This document shows positions 5,113 to 5,466 of a stretch of 5,466 nucleotides of DNA, piece after piece. Under the pieces are notes generated by a model. That model searched no databases, had not been told where the DNA came from, and saw only the letters and a program-made list of their open reading frames with translations. This DNA is from Chloroflexota bacterium (GTDB lineage Bacteria; Chloroflexota; Dehalococcoidia; Tepidiformales; Tepidiformaceae). The position numbers were made by a program, and so were the translations under genes. The stretch is taken from assembly GCA_025350285.1 (NCBI GenBank), contig JANXYE010000684.1, positions 1-5,466 on the forward strand, given 5' to 3'. The first letter of the stretch is position 1. Every line of letters starts with the position of its first letter.

Positions 5113-5466
5113 ATGGCGCGACCACTCGAAGGCATCACCATCCTCGACCTCACCTGGATCCTCTCCGGGCCATACGCCTCGATGGTGCTCTGCGACCTCG
5201 GGGCCGAGGTAATCAAGGTCGAGCGACCGCCATTCGGCGACATCTCGCGGACGACCGGGCCATACCAGAACGGCTGGAGCTCGTACTTCTTCAGCGTCAA
5301 CCGCGGCAAGAAATCTGTCGTGATGGACCTGCGCAAGGACGAAGGGCGGGAGATCTTCCTGCAGCTGGTCGAACAGGCCGACGTCGTGATGGAGAACTTC
5401 ACGCCGGGGACGATGGCGCGGCTCGGACTCGGTTACGAAACGCTGGCCGAAGGCAACGAACGTCTG
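5113..5466 (+). CDS. Class III CoA-transferase (CaiB/BaiF family), N-terminal part cut by the window edge
   Basis: Family III CoA-transferases move CoA between an acyl-CoA donor and a carboxylic acid through an enzyme-bound anhydride, in carnitine, oxalate, aromatic and other acid pathways. The visible 118 residues start MARPLEGITILDLTWILSGP, the conserved first strand and helix. They continue with LCDLGAEVIKVERP (26-39), GDISR (43-47), the FFSVNRGKKSVVMDL segment (60-74), and ADVVMENFTPGTMARLGLGY (90-109). All are hallmarks of the N-terminal Rossmann-like domain. The catalytic aspartate, near residue 169 in characterised members, lies beyond the window, so activity and substrate cannot be judged. 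Full-length members have about 380-410 residues, so roughly 30% is seen. GTAGG (5100-5104) lies 8 bases before the ATG at 5113 as a moderate ribosome binding site. The gene diverges from the Uma2 gene. Its relation to the thiolase is thematic only. Confidence 0.93.
   Translation, partial: MARPLEGITILDLTWILSGPYASMVLCDLGAEVIKVERPPFGDISRTTGPYQNGWSSYFFSVNRGKKSVVMDLRKDEGREIFLQLVEQADVVMENFTPGTMARLGLGYETLAEGNERL

Noticed and set aside
5040..5402. N-terminal extension of the Uma2 reading frame by 121 residues
   Set aside because: It is antisense to the conserved CoA-transferase coding sequence. The start at 5039 has a good ribosome binding site and gives the normal family length.
2276..5466. A single acyl-CoA operon joining thiolase and CoA-transferase
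   Set aside because: An exported-protein gene and an opposite-strand Uma2 gene separate them, so only a thematic link can be claimed.

Overview
The window is GC-rich bacterial DNA, with G or C at most third codon positions. It looks like ordinary chromosome of an environmental bacterium. The combination of surface proteins with SdrD B-like and choice-of-anchor modules, a stand-alone Uma2-family protein, and separate thiolase and CaiB-type CoA-transferase genes would suit Chloroflexota (for example a Dehalococcoidia-like lineage). That placement is inference from gene content and composition; no taxonomic marker is present.

Layout, left to right. Positions 1-169 are a non-coding leader holding a good sigma70-type promoter wrapped in a dyad. 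From 170 (or more likely 215) to 1897 lies a secreted, membrane-tethered surface protein. It has two SdrD B-like repeats, and the first is interrupted by a choice-of-anchor E-like domain. Positions 1898-2275 are a non-coding gap of 378 bases, rich in hairpins in its first half and otherwise featureless. A 391-residue acetyl-CoA acetyltransferase (thiolase) runs from its GTG start at 2276 to 3451. Next on the same strand, 3491-4414 encodes a second exported protein with two FxLYD-like beta-sandwich domains. On the minus strand, 4422-5039 encodes a Uma2-family (DUF820, PD-(D/E)XK fold) protein, whose end is only 7 bases from that of the FxLYD gene. After a 73-base divergent spacer, a class III (CaiB/BaiF) CoA-transferase begins at 5113 and runs off the right edge.

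The genes do not form an obvious single system. The thiolase and the CoA-transferase are both acyl-CoA enzymes and could serve fatty or organic acid catabolism, but they are separated by an opposite-strand gene and are not one operon. The two exported proteins flank the thiolase and have no visible functional link to it. The most notable points are the nested domain architecture of the first surface protein and the dyad overlapping its promoter. I see no CRISPR array, tRNA, rRNA, insertion sequence or attachment site.
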